Shown: one piece after another, positions 24,881 through 36,323 of the stretch
Layout of the letters: each line of letters starts with the position of its first letter
Position numbering within the stretch: position 1 is the stretch's first letter
DNA from: Iris pallida
Lineage: Eukaryota > Streptophyta > Magnoliopsida > Asparagales > Iridaceae
DNA: 64,000 nt
Direction of reading: 5' to 3'
Assembly: GCA_029216955.1 (NCBI GenBank)
Contig: JANAVB010015600.1
Coordinates: 33,473,734-33,537,733, forward strand
Position numbers and translations under genes: made by a program
Notes under the pieces: generated by a model
What the model saw: only the letters and a program-made list of their open reading frames with translations
What the model was told of the DNA's origin: nothing
Databases searched by the model: none

Positions 24881-26391
24881 TCCGATGTACCATACCAAAA
24901 ACTCAGCAAATTCTATGTCAGCGAGTCCAGAATGACGATACGAACTCAACCGTATGTCCAGAATTGGATTCCGATGAGCCGATCTCAAAATGACCCGTTG
25001 ATCCGGATATTGGTATCCGACTTGCACCGAAATGCGTGCTGTAACCAATGTCCACTAAAACGTAGCAAATTATATGTTAACGAGTCCAGAATGATGATAA
25101 AATCTCGACGGTATGTCCAGAATTGGATTTCGATGAGCCGGCGTCAAAAAGTCCAATTGACCCAAAATGTGGGACTCACTTTGCACCGAAATACGTGCCC
25201 GGGCTCACGTCCTCCAAATCTAACAAACTTTATATGAAAATGTGTCAGAACGACGTCACGAGTCTACTGGTGGTGTCAGAAATTGAATTCGGAGTCCCGG
25301 GTTCAAAAATAGAAATTAACAACTTGGAAATTACGAATTTGGACGGCCAATTTTGGCGTCGAATTCAACCAATCAAACGTGCTCACAATAAAACAAAACT
25401 GGAGGGGTAGGAAGAGGGTTATTCCAGCTGCGTATTAAACTAGTGGCACGCCAGACGGAGCTGCGATGGAGAAGATACAAACCGACGAAGTTGGCTCCGC
25501 AAAACTGTCCAAAAATAACACAATTTAAACGATCAACTTGGTGGCCGGTTTTGATGTATCAAACGATAAAATTAACGGAAGAAAATTGCGGAGAGTAAAG
25601 ATGGATATACCGAGTTTGAGACGGAGCAAAGAAATCGCCAATCCAACGGTCGAATTTTCCAAAAAAATGTGTGCGAAGTCGCTGCGATGGAATGCCATTC
25701 TGAAATCCATTCCGAGCGCGTCACGACGGAATTTCGTGCGAAATGCATGAATAGCCTACGTGGCTCGCTTCGGGGACGAATGGGACATACCGGGGGGGCT
25801 CGCCTGAGGTTGCCGCCGCCGGGGGGTCGTGGTGGTCTCCATGTGCTATGGTGGCGCGGCGGGCCGCGCTGTCGCGCACGCGTACTACTGGCCTCACGTA
25901 TTGCTGCGCTTGCAGCTGCTGGCTACACGCATATGGCCGTACGGTGATGCTATGCAGTGGTGCGCTGGAGTCTTGGCAGCCAGGCTGGGGTGGTACGCGG
26001 CTGAGGCGTGGGTGGTGCTCGTCGCTGCCTCGCGATCGTCGTCGGCCGGCTAGGACGGCATGGGCTGCTGCTCACGCGCTGTCGCAGCGGCTGCTTGTGT
26101 GCGGCCATGGCTGCTACAAGCACTCGGAGGAGGAGGAGGAGGTGAAGAGGGAGGCGGCTGTGGTGGTGGTGGTGGTGAAGAAGTAGAGGAAGAAGGAGGA
26201 GTGAAGAAGAAGAAGAAGAAGAAGAAGAAGAAGAAGAAGAAGAAGAAGGAGGAGGTGGAGAATGAGAAGTGTGAAGAGGAAGGAGGAAGTGAAGAATAAG
26301 AAAGAATGGGGGCATGGGCTGCTGGTTTACAGCAAGGGGGTTGTGTAATAATCGAAGAGAGAGAGGGAGACAGTGATGGGAGAGGAAAGAG

Positions 26392-26436
<45 letters not shown>

Positions 26437-26538
26437 TTAGAGAGAGATATTTAGAGAGAGAAATAGAGGTCGGCCACATGGGGGGATTGAGTTAGGAGAG
26501 AGTGTGAGGTGAGGATTTAAATGTAGAGAGAGAGAGAG

Positions 26539-26596
<58 letters not shown>

Positions 26597-26626
26597 ATAT
26601 ATATATATGTATATATGTATATGTAT

Positions 26627-26700
<74 letters not shown>

Positions 26701-27323
26701 ATAGAGAGAGAAATAAGATATTTGTATAAGAGGAGGATATTTTTGAGTGGACAAACAAGGAAAAATATCAGTGGGTTGTATTGGTAGACATGGTAGGGTC
26801 ACACCAATTTGGGTTGGGTGTTGGGTCAAGTTGGACAAGCTTGGGGTCAAGATTTAATTAAAATAAAATTTTCAAACCAATTAAATCATAGATCAAATAT
26901 GAGCACAATGGCGATAAATCGGTGGCACGCAAGTGGCACATGCATAGTAGACTCAAATAGGCCAGGGCCATATATTGGGTCGACTGGATTGTACCGATGT
27001 CGGGTCCCGAAATTAAGTTGGAAATTAAGTCACGAATTACGGTAGACGATAAATTGGTCTAAATTGACCCAAAAGTTGCGTGAAGCAAATGGAGCACAAG
27101 TAAACAAGTTCGAGTGGGAAACGATATATCAACATGAAGATAATCTCGTCTACTATAAACTTCAACAAGAAAGTTTCCAGAGACTGGCATCCCTGATGCT
27201 CTAGAAATCCAAGTCACGGTAAAGAGCATTTAATGATCAAAATTAATTAAATAAAAATGAATTATCGATAATAATTCATTTAGAAAATTCAAAAAATAAT
27301 TCCAAAAATTCAGGGGGCTTACA

Positions 27324-28236
27324 GCCACGTCATGTGTTCTGCTGTATTCAGAGACATATACATCCTCTGCAACCACTTCGTGATTGACAAGTAATGCATA
27401 TACTTGTAAGGACGTCATTTTCTAGTTGACTTTTCTTTTCCCTGCACTGGCTTGTAACGATCCGCATTACAAAAGCTACAACTTTCTATGTCCTCGTTCT
27501 TCTTGTAGTACAACATGCATCCATTGCGACAACAATCTATCTTTTCGTACCCCAGTTCCAGTTGTCAGACCATCATCTTTGACTTATAGAAGTTTTTTCG
27601 GAGCTCTTTGGATTCCTTCGGTAACTCCTCCTAGATTAGTTGTGTCATCCGATCATAGCAAGCTTGTGACAAGTTAAAATCAGACTTTATGTTCAACAAC
27701 TGCATCGTCTTTGACAGTACGGAATGAGTCTCACAACCAGAATATAGAGGACTATTTGTATCCTGAAACATATGATAGAACTCCTTCGTCTCGGGATTAG
27801 GATCCTCCGGATCAAAATTAGGCCCTGCCGCATCATACACCATATCTCGTGCAAGGTTCTGCAGGTCTCTATAATCAACAGAGCATCCGCCGTGTTCGAT
27901 GACAAAATTCGTTGCAGCATTATCATCAAAAGCATAAGTAGCAGCTTCCGCAGCCTGTCTTTCCGCATATAGTTCAACTTGCGATGATCACAGGCCGTAA
28001 CCACGTACGAAATCCTTACGGATCAAATGATCTCTCACAGTCACCTCTTCTTCGTAACGTCTATTGCGACAATTACCACATGGACACTTAATTTTGTTAC
28101 CGTCCATGTACCGAGCTTTGCTCATGGCATACTTAAGAAACACTTACACGCCTGCCTGAAAATCATCACTCACACCTATTCTGCTTTCGTGTTGTCGTTT
28201 GTACATCCATGTACGATCAACGAAGTAACGATCCAT
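27324..28236 (-). pseudogene. CACTA (En/Spm) transposase relic, upstream segment
   Basis: A minus-strand ATG at 28234-28236 opens a protein beginning like the transposase-associated N-terminal domain of plant CACTA elements: MDRYFVDRTWMYKR, then FLKYAMSKARYMDGNKIKCP, CGNCRNRRYEEE and HLIRKDF, with CxxC pairs of the expected zinc-binding type. Downstream are LYSGCETHSVLSKTMQLLNI and later CDRCYDC-like and MTWH blocks. An in-frame stop follows GV near the start, and there are frameshifts further on. The 3' edge at 27324 joins in sense, at the GCCAC duplication, to 4863. Confidence 0.82.
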
Positions 28237-28366
28237 CGCAGATTGGATGTGAAAATCTGTATCGTAAGACAAAGTAAACAGAATTGCAATTAAAAATATA
28301 TAGTCCGATACCGATCCCCCTCTACTTCGTCGCTCTACTTCCCCTGCTTCTCAAGAAGGCCCCCTC

Positions 28367-28590
28367 TCTGACCGATACTCATAGAAATAGTCCGATACCG
28401 ATACTCATATAAATAGTCCGATACCGATACTCATATAAATAGGGTTTAGATACCGATACTCATAGGGTTAGGGTTTAGATACCGATACTCATATAAATAG
28501 TCCGATACCGATACTCATATAAATAGTCCGATACCGATCCGACATCGATACTCATAGAAATAGTCCGATACCGATATTGATACAGTGAAC
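28367..28590. repeat. ~26-bp minisatellite (TCCGATACCGATACTCATATAAATAG)
   Basis: About eight units of a 26-bp motif built on GATACCGATACTCATA follow one another, with two internal variants containing TTAGGGTTTAG. It lies upstream of the CACTA transposase start and may belong to that element's 5' subterminal region. It could equally be an independent minisatellite. Confidence 0.75.
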
Positions 28591-28735
28591 TAGTTCGATA
28601 CTGATGTTAGGATTAAAATTGTCCAATGTTAGGATTAAAATTTTGATCCAAAATCACTGTTTGACTAATTAAATTATATATATCGATGTTCTTTCTACAT
28701 GTATTGGATCTATCAAATCGAGTTCATTGTGAGCA

Positions 28736-29145
28736 CTGTAAGCATAAGCCCACATGCCACAAGGATCAGACTCATAATAAGATGCCCAAACATGCATTGA
28801 CAATTTCTAGTTTACACAATCGATGTCTATTAAACATGACAAACAAATGACTTCAAGCATGACTCTCATGATTGCAGCCTAAGAACTCCCAACATTTTTA
28901 TACATACATTACAGAAAAATATGAAAAAAATCAATCTTGACTGTAAGCATAAGCCCACATGCCACAAGGATCAGACTCATAATAAGATGCCCAAACATGC
29001 ATTAACAATTTCTAGTTTACACAATCGATGTCTATTAAACATGACAAACAAATGACTTCAAGCATGACTCTCATGATTGCAGCCAAAGAACTCCCAACAT
29101 TTTTATACATACATTACAGAAAAATAAGAAAAAAATCAATCTTGA
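28736..29145. repeat. 205-bp tandem duplication
   Basis: Two head-to-tail units (28736-28940 and 28941-29145) differ at only a few positions, so the duplication is recent compared with the surrounding decay. A further partial copy of the unit's end (TTTTTATACATGCATTACAG) occurs at about 29207-29240. I see no coding sequence. Confidence 0.88.
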
Positions 29146-29261
29146 CCGTGCCATAAAAAAATTAATCTCAACCGTCCCATAAAAATCAATCTTGACCGTG
29201 CCATTACATTTTTATACATGCATTACAGAAAAATATAAAAAAATATTAAACCCCGGCCCAC

Positions 29262-29580
29262 CTCCGCTCGCCTACCCCCCCTCCCCCCCCCCCCCCCCCG
29301 CGACCTCCCCACCCGTCGACCCCCACCCTAAACCCCCCGCCCTGGCCGGGCCCCCACCCCGCCTCTCCTCCCCCCCCCGACCGCGAAGACCCCCCGGGCC
29401 GACCTCCCCACCTGCCGCCCCACCCTAAACCCCCCTTCTCCCCCGCCCCGACCACCAACACCCCCCGGACCCCATCCCTCCGCTCCCTTACCCCCCCCCC
29501 CCCCCGCGACCTCCATACCCACCGACCCCCCTCCCTCCGGCCCCCCTCCCTCCGCTCCCCTAACCCCCCGCGGCCACGAT
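29262..29580. repeat. C-rich low-complexity tract
   Basis: Long C runs (up to about 18) alternate with CGACC, TCCCC and ACCC blocks on the plus strand. There is no gene; the long minus-strand frames rich in Gly and Arg come from the composition. It lies between the 205-bp duplication and the 3' LTR of element G. Runs of this kind are prone to sequencing and assembly error. Confidence 0.8.
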
Positions 29581-30282
29581 TCCTGTAACGCCCCAGAACC
29601 AGAATACTGGAGAGCGGAGGCGTACATAGCCAGCTACGTATATTGAAGTGCAACCCACCTCACTATATGGTGACGGATGTCTAGATACATGAGGGTTTAA
29701 CGACAATCCCTCAGTCACCTATGGTCATGAACAAGCCTATTGTCTCAATCTTAAGCAAGCAATAATAGTCACAAGATGTTAGAGTACCAAATATACAATA
29801 GTAAGGCATCTCATACATTACATATTCGGATGATCATAAAGCTAGTCGTACAAAATGTCAAGACTAGCAAGAGTTTTAGTCATACATGATCAACCCTAGG
29901 ATTTATCAATCATGTTACAGCCCGTAGGCAGACAATAAATAAAGGTGCAATACGAGCTAACACGTGCTCGCCGGCTAAACGCCTCAAAAGAATAATTTTA
30001 CAATAAAGTGGAAGGACAAGAAGAAATCCACTCGTTGCCAGGGTCACGCCTGGTGGTCACCATCTGGCTGGAAGGTAGGTAGATCCTCTGGTGCTGCTCC
30101 GATATCTGGCCATACAAAACCAGCTGGGTCAGACTCCAGAAAGAGTAAGTACCACAAAGGAGGCTTCACTTATGAAGTAAAACCAGCATATCACAATGAA
30201 TATTAAAGATAATAAATAAAGAACTGATAATAATAGTGATAACAACAGTAAACTGAGTACGAGGAAACCATTCAAGTAGCCA

Positions 30283-30673
30283 GGTCACAACCCTTAAACC
30301 AAACAAGGACCGAGGTTGGAACCCTTCACCTGAATAGAAACCCGTCTCAACTACTTGTTGGTAAGTAAAACATGATGAGCTCGACATAAAGTGAAATAAG
30401 ACAATAAACGAAGAGAGGACACAGAACTGCTCCGGGAGCCAGGTTACAACCCTTAAACCAAACAAGGACCGGGGTTCTAACCCTTCGCCTGAACAGAACT
30501 GGACCCCTGATCTTTATTGTTAAGGCCAGTATAAATAATCATGCTATTGAAGTAAGGTAAAACATGACAAGCATGACATGAGGAGCAAAAGACAATAATC
30601 GAAAAGAGGACACCGAACTGCTCCGGGAGCCAGGTTACAACCCTTAAACCAAACAAGGACCGGGGTTGTAACC
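30283..30673 (-). repeat. Triplicated stem-loop segment in element G LTR
   Basis: Three segments, at 30283-30322, 30442-30482 and 30633-30673, share the layout arm-AAACCAAACAAGGAC-arm. The third has perfect 11-bp arms GGTTACAACCC/GGGTTGTAACC around a 19-nt loop. The second has one mismatch (GGGTTCTAACC) and the first is more decayed. F and H have one copy per LTR. Confidence 0.8.
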
Positions 30674-31409
30674 CTTCGCCTGAACAGAACTGGTTCCCTG
30701 ATCGTTATTGTTAAGGCAAGCATAAGTAACCATGTCATGTCGCAATCTTGTGCAGGGTCAGGATAAGACTAAGCTGGGCTAGATTCCATCCAATCAATCA
30801 CAGCCAATCAGTGAGTACGGCTTGATACTTTAACTAACTAGGGTTATCACAGGCCTAGTTACTAGCAAGATGCAATGAGATTATCCCAACAGCCACAAGC
30901 CCTGCAGACCATCCAGGTTATCCAGGTCGAATGTCCGTTTATGAAGGATGCAACACGTGACTGTGTGCTGGAAATGTGCCATACTAGTCGGTAGGCTACA
31001 AGTCCACTTAGTGCGCCCAGATAACGGAATTGCCTATAGCTGAGAAATCTCTTCATGACTACTGAATTATTCTAGTTTATTAGCCTTAGTCAATTGCAGT
31101 AGGTATCCCTGACCATGGCACTCAGGGATCCCATCCTAGACATGATGCAAGACAATACTGATTTATTTGTACAAACATAATCGTCCACGGTGTCCAGGTC
31201 ACTCATACTTGTCATGTCAGGCTAGCTGTCGTAACAGCATGTCGTGATATAACATGTCAGTTTACTTATTAAGAGTGCGTCACGACGGGCCACTATCGTA
31301 TTTATGGAACATATCAGATCTTATATGGCATAAGCAAAATATGACAATTCAATTTAATAATAATAATAATAATAATAGTAATAAAAGAGAATCAGATTGT
31401 GAAAAGAAC

Positions 31410-32040
31410 CATGCGGCTAAGAGATATATGCTCATACGGTTGAGAAAGAACGTCACATGCGGCTCGGGAGAGCACAAGGGTCTTATGTGGCTCAGGAGAA
31501 TCGGGCTTATGCGGCAGCGGGAGGGAAGGGCTTATGCAGCTCAGGAATGAAGGGGGCACATGCAGCTGGAAAGTAGTGGCGGCTCATGCGGCTGGGAACA
31601 CAGGGTATTATGCGGCTAAGAATTAAGAGTTCATGCGGCTCAGGGTAAAGTTGGACTTATGCGGCTGCGGTTCAATAAGTACATGCGGCTAGGTCATGGC
31701 AAGGCCTATGCGGCAGAGGATGTTAGTGTTCATGCGGCTCGAAGTCAAGGGCAGCCTATGCGGTTGAGGAATCCGTCGAGCATATGCGGCTGTGGTTATT
31801 GGAGTTCATGCGGCTCGATGAAATCAGGGCTCATGCGGGTTGGGATGAATCAAGCATATACGGCTATACTCAAGTGAGGTCTTATGCGGCTGGGCCAGGG
31901 GCGGGTCTTATGCGGCTCAGGGAATTGTTTTCATGCGGCTCGGGAAAGTAATGCGCCATACGGCTAAGAAAGACTTGCCGCATGAATGTTCATGCGGTCA
32001 AGTGCTGCTATTCGGCTCAAGACTGTCATGCGGCACAGAA
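31410..32040 (-). repeat. ATGCGGCT minisatellite in element G LTR
   Basis: About 24 occurrences of (T/C)ATGCGGCT or one-base variants occur at an average spacing near 26 bp, separated by variable G/A-rich spacers. On the LTR's own strand the motif reads AGCCGCAT(A/G). Element H has GCCGCATG repeats at the matching LTR position and element F has GAGCGTATGCTGACC repeats. Confidence 0.8.
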
Positions 32041-32635
32041 GCTGTTCTTCTTCTCTGCTTGTCCGAGAAGAAGAGCCATGAAATCCATGGCTTCCAAGCT
32101 CCAGAAGTCCTTCATCCAAGGTCGGAATCCAGACTTCCATAGGTCAAAATGGGGCAGAATGTAAATTCTCTACAACATAGAACCATCAAAACTTAGAAAT
32201 AACAATATTAAGTAGATCAAAACCCAAGAAATTCGAAAATACAATAAACTTAGATCTACACAAATTGAACCATAGAAATTAGAAATGCTAAGTACTAAAG
32301 TGTGTTAGAATCTCGTGAGGAAGAGAATGGAACAATAAAAACGGAGTTCCTCCATGAAGCAAGCTGCACTTGCCTAAGAGCTCTCTCCCTGGTAGGTGAA
32401 GAAGTAATGGTAGAGAAGAAGAAGAGTAATGAAGAGAGAGAGTGAGGGAATGGGTTAATAAATGAAGATGGTGGTGGTAGATAAGGGTTCTCCCCTTGGT
32501 TCATAATGAACCAATAAACAACCCAAGCCGAACCAAACCAACCCAAACAAGCCGAACCAAGCCAGGAGACATGCAATACGAGTCAAGATACGTATACATA
32601 TTCTAAAATACGTAATACGAACTACATGCATTACA

Positions 32636-32650
32636 ACTCTATCCACCTTA
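32636..32650 (-). other. Element G polypurine tract
   Basis: The minus strand reads AAGGTGGATAGAGT directly before the 3' LTR start TGTAATG. It matches the tract of element F (AAGGTGGGTAGAG). Confidence 0.8.
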
Positions 32651-32797
32651 AAAGAATTCTGTCCTCAGAATTTAATTAAGAGGCTAGGGCGGCAAGGACT
32701 AGCTATACTAATTGCAAGCTATAACAAGCAGTCTATCATGCAGTCATTTATTCAAGCAAGGAATTGAAAGCATAAGGCATAAGAAAGACATTATACC

Positions 32798-35700
32798 TTA
32801 CGAGTCAAACAGGTTGGGATATCGCGATAGGATATCATCCTCACGCTCCTACGTCGACTCACCCAAAGAGTGATGACCCCAAGCAGCACGGACTAAACTA
32901 ATAGTCTTGTTCTTGAGTATCTTCTCTCTCCGGTCCAATATAGACACGGGCCTCTCCTCATACGAAAGGTTGGTACCAACAACCAATTCCGAATGATCCA
33001 GGATGTGGCTCGGGTCTGGAATATACCGTCATAGTTGGGATACATGGAATACGTTATGTACCTCACGTAGTGACGGCGGAGGAGCGAGACGATAGGATAC
33101 ATCTCCTACTCGCTCCAGAATGTCGAACGGTCCTATATACCTAGGACTAAGCTTTTTCCCTACACCAAAACGAATGACGCCACGGTTAGGCGAAATCCTC
33201 AGGAATACATGGTCGTCGACAGAAAACTCAAGAGGGCACCGATGAGAATCGGCCCAATGGCGCTGGCGATCTTGGGCAACTCGAAGATGATCTTTGACTC
33301 TCCTGATCACTTCAACTGTCTGAGCAATCATTTTTGGACCGAGCATTTGCCTCTCTTCAACATCGCCTCATGCTAGCGGGGATCGGCACTTCCTACCATA
33401 CAGTGCCTCGAATGGTGCCATCTGAATGCTGGCCTGGAAACCGTTATTGTACGAAAACTCTACCAGGAGCAGGTGATCTTCTCACAAACCACCGAAGTCG
33501 AGCGTACAAGATCTCAACATATCCTCAAGAGTCTGGATCGTGCATTCCGACTGGCCATCTGTCTGCGGGTGATAGGCTGAGCTGAACTGGAGGCGAGTCC
33601 CTAAACTCTTTTACAGGCTACGCCAAAAGTGCGACATAAATCTTGAATCTCTGTCCGAGGTGATACTGACGGGCATACCGTGAAGTCTGACGATCTATCT
33701 GAGGTACATTTCTGCTAGCTGAGCCGTCGATTGACCAACTCTGAATGGAAGAAAGTGAGCCACTTTCGTGAGCCTGTCTATAATAACCCAAATAGCATCT
33801 CTTCCAGCCGGGGATCTAGGTAAGCCAGTCAAGAAATCCATGGTTATATGCTCTCACTTCCATTCTGGAATTGGTAAGGGCTGAAGTAGTCCAGCTGGCC
33901 TCTGATGTTCAGCTTTAACTTGTTGGCAAACTAAACACCGAGAGACAAACCGGGCTATCTCCCTCTTCATGCCATTCCACCAAAAGTGCTGACGAATATC
34001 TCGGTATATCTTCGTGCCACCGGGATAAATGGAATACTGAGAACTGTGAGCTTCTGCCATAATCTCCTGTCTGATATCTCCACCGGGTACACAAAGACGC
34101 CTTCTATGCCTAAGTGTACCGTCTTCATGAATGCACAACTCTGGTCTTCGTCCTGCCTCACACTCTGCTCTGAGCCGCTGGAGCTTGGAATCTGTTGACT
34201 GTGCCATCCGGATCCTTTCGACTATAGTGGACTGAACTTGCATACTGGACATCAATGCCACACTGGAAGGGAGAACAACTTCTATATCCATCTTCTGAAG
34301 ATCTGCTAACAGCTCTGGCTGCGCTATTAGGAAATAAACTTTGTCTCTCCTGCTCAATGCATCTACAACGACGTTGGCCTTCCCTGGGTGATACTGCAGG
34401 TTGACATCATAATCCACGAGAAGCTCCAGCCATCTCCTCTGACGTATGTTGAGATCCTTCTGAGTGAACACATACTTTAGGCTCTTGTGGTCGGTGAAAA
34501 TCTCCACCATATCTCCATACAAATAGTACCTCTACAACTTAAGTACAAATACTACTGCTGCCAGCTCCAAGTCATGGGTTGGGTAATTCCTCTCATGATT
34601 ACGAAGTTGACGTGACGCATAAGCTATTACCTTCCCATGCTGCATCAGAATACATCCTAAGCGTCTGTCTGAAGCATCACAATATACTGAGAATCCCCCG
34701 GTTCCATCTGGAAGTGTGAGAATGGGAGCCGTCATCAAGCCTCACTTTAGCTTCTCAAAAGAATCCTGGCACTCTGCTATCCAAGTAAACTGCACATCCT
34801 TGCGGGTCAACTGGGTCAAGGGTGCTGAAATCTGAGCAAAGTCTGAAATAAATTGCCGGTAGTAGCTGGCTAAGCCAAGAAAACTGCAAACTTCTGCAAC
34901 TGTGCTGGGTACTGGCCACGACTCAATGGCCACGATCTTCTGGGGATCCACTTCTATTCCTCCTCTGACGATGATATGACGCAAGTACGAAATGCGATCG
35001 AGCCAAAACTCGCATTTACTGAACTTGGCATACAACTGGTGCTCTCTGAGAATCTGAAGAACAACTCCGAGATGTTGCTCATGCTCCGCCTCACTCTTAC
35101 TGTAGACCAGGATGTCGTCTAGAAACACAATTACGAACTGATCCAAATAAGGCATGAAGATGCGATTCATGAGGTCCATGAATACCGTCGGCACATTGGT
35201 TGCTCCAAATGGCATCACAAGGAACTCCCAGTGCCCATACCGGGATCTGAAGGCTGTCTTCGGGATGTCCTGCTCTCTGAATCCGATCTGATGGTATCCT
35301 GACCGTAAGTCAACCTTCGAGAATATCGCTACCCCCTTGAGTTGATCAAACAAGTCATCTATCCTTGGAAGAGTATATCTGTTCTTGATTGTCACTGAGT
35401 TCAAGGTACGATAATCTACACATAATCTGGACGTACCATCCTTTTTTTTCACAAGAAGCATCGGGGCTCTCCAAGGTGATCCACTAGCACGAATGAATCC
35501 CTTGGTCCTGAGTTCTTCAATCATCTTGTATAATATCTCTAGTTCTGACGGTGCCATTCTGTAGACTCTTTCTGACACTGGGGCTGTCTTAGGAATCAAG
35601 TCAATAGTGAACTCGATCTCTCGCTCTAGCGACATCCTGGAAGCTCTTCTGGGAAAACATCTAGAAATTCTTCAACTATCCGGGGTAACTGTATTGCTGC

Positions 35701-36201
35701 TACTGCCATCCGCAATACTGGAGGAGAAGCTTCAACTTTGCCTCGGGAGAAGGAGAACGCCGGCTCGCCTGGAATGCTAAAAATAATCCTGCCAATATGG
35801 CAGTCTATCCTAGCATACTGGTCCCTCAACCAATCCATCCCTAAGACCACATCATAATCGGCCATCGGGAACTCTATCAATCTAGCGGGGAATTCTCTAC
35901 CGCTAACTACGATCCGACACGAGGAAAACACTCTATCTACTCCCACAAGTCCATTACCAGTAAGTATATTGAGCCTTACTGATAATGACTTGAGCTCCAG
36001 TCATATCCGTGTCGCAAATCGTGCATACATAAATGAATGCGAGGCACCAGAATAAAATAATACTGAAGCTGGAGAGGTGTTGACGAGAATAGTACCTGCA
36101 ACTACCTCACCTGGTGCTATTTCTTCTTCTTCCATGGTCAAAGCCAGCACTTGACCATATCCTCTGGGTGCGGGTCCCCTCTGCTGAAAATTCCTCTGCA
36201 T
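32798..36201 (-). pseudogene. pol: Element G pol: protease, RT, RNase H, integrase, chromodomain (broken)
   Basis: Domains follow on the minus strand. The protease active-site triplet DSG reads YSG (Tyr codon 36052-36054) in LFYSGASHSF, so the catalytic Asp is gone. RT spans about 35640-34900 with FLDDIL. RNase H (about 34740-34330) has CDASDRRLG and an intact [10 protein letters not shown]. The integrase zinc finger is intact ([11 protein letters not shown], later CLVCQQ). The integrase core (about 33850-33350) carries frameshifts. The tail (about 33346-32801) is the chromodomain-like C-terminus, ending at TAA 32798-32800. Identifiable stops include Arg-to-TGA at about 34740, Trp-to-TAG at about 34530 and Trp-to-TGA at about 33850. 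The last is shared with element F. Confidence 0.88.
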
Positions 36202-36323
36202 ACTGCTGCGGTCTCTACTGCTGGATCAGGGCTTGGGCTTGGGCATACTGCTGCGGTCTCTACTGCTGGAATGCCTGGGCCTGCATCGGCAATGGACTTG
36301 GGAACGGGTACTACAGCTGCGGC
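36140..36323 (-). pseudogene. gag: Element G gag, C-terminal piece
   Basis: The minus strand encodes a Gln-rich, low-complexity linker (QQYAQAQA-type, then NFQQRGPAPRG) that joins the zinc-knuckle part of gag to the protease. Element F has the same linker at about 45390-45560. It ends abruptly at the left end of element E (36324). The rest of gag is at 57940-59130. Confidence 0.75.

Larger units (their letters stand above)
23396..24896 (+). other. Probable nuclear mitochondrial DNA insert (NUMT), about 1.5 kb
   Basis: Alignment with LTR copy 1 breaks after ...GTCGGAGCCAAT (23395) and resumes at AAAACTCAGCAAATT (about 24897). In between is sequence of a different kind: a mitovirus-type RdRp fragment, two 260-bp direct repeats and fragments of a gypsy RT/RNase H on the minus strand. 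Mitovirus-derived RdRp pieces are well known in plant mitochondrial genomes, which also carry old retrotransposon pieces and repeats. The origin is therefore most likely mitochondrial DNA captured during break repair. Direct nuclear integration of viral sequence is the alternative. Confidence 0.75.
21525..27323 (-). repeat. Family A LTR, copy 3 (5' LTR of the array, split by mitochondrial insert)
   Basis: The LTR is in two pieces, 21525-23395 and about 24897-27323, about 4.3 kb in total. The right end CTTACA (minus-strand TGTAAG) abuts the outer duplication GCCAC. The insert replaced about six bases of LTR sequence and made no duplication, unlike the retrotransposon insertions nearby. Microsatellites at 26395-26700 are longer than in the other copies. 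Confidence 0.86.
29584..32635 (-). repeat. Element G 3' LTR
   Basis: The LTR is 3,052 bp. On the minus strand it starts TGTAATGCAT at 32635, after the polypurine tract, and ends GGGGCGTTACA at 29584. The first ~240 plus-strand bases match the 5' LTR remnant at 59283-59524, confirming an LTR. Inside are a minisatellite of ATGCGGCT units (31410-32040) and three tandem versions of a stem-loop segment (30283-30673) found once in elements F and H. A (TAA)n run lies at about 31354-31380. Confidence 0.87.

Noticed and set aside
27324..28236. Possible host zinc-finger gene from the CxxC motifs
   Set aside because: The motif order matches the N-terminal transposase-associated domain of CACTA transposases and continues into transposase at 4863.
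28367..28590. Possible CRISPR-like array
   Set aside because: Units are contiguous without unique spacers, and the context is a plant nuclear genome.
29246..29653. Long Gly/Arg-rich and Pro-rich frames on both strands
   Set aside because: They follow directly from the C-rich tract; there is no domain, codon pattern or start context.
31254..31877. Frames with repeated MRL/CGS residues, a possible repeat protein
   Set aside because: They are translations of the ATGCGGCT minisatellite in element G's LTR, broken by stops and in the antisense orientation to the element.
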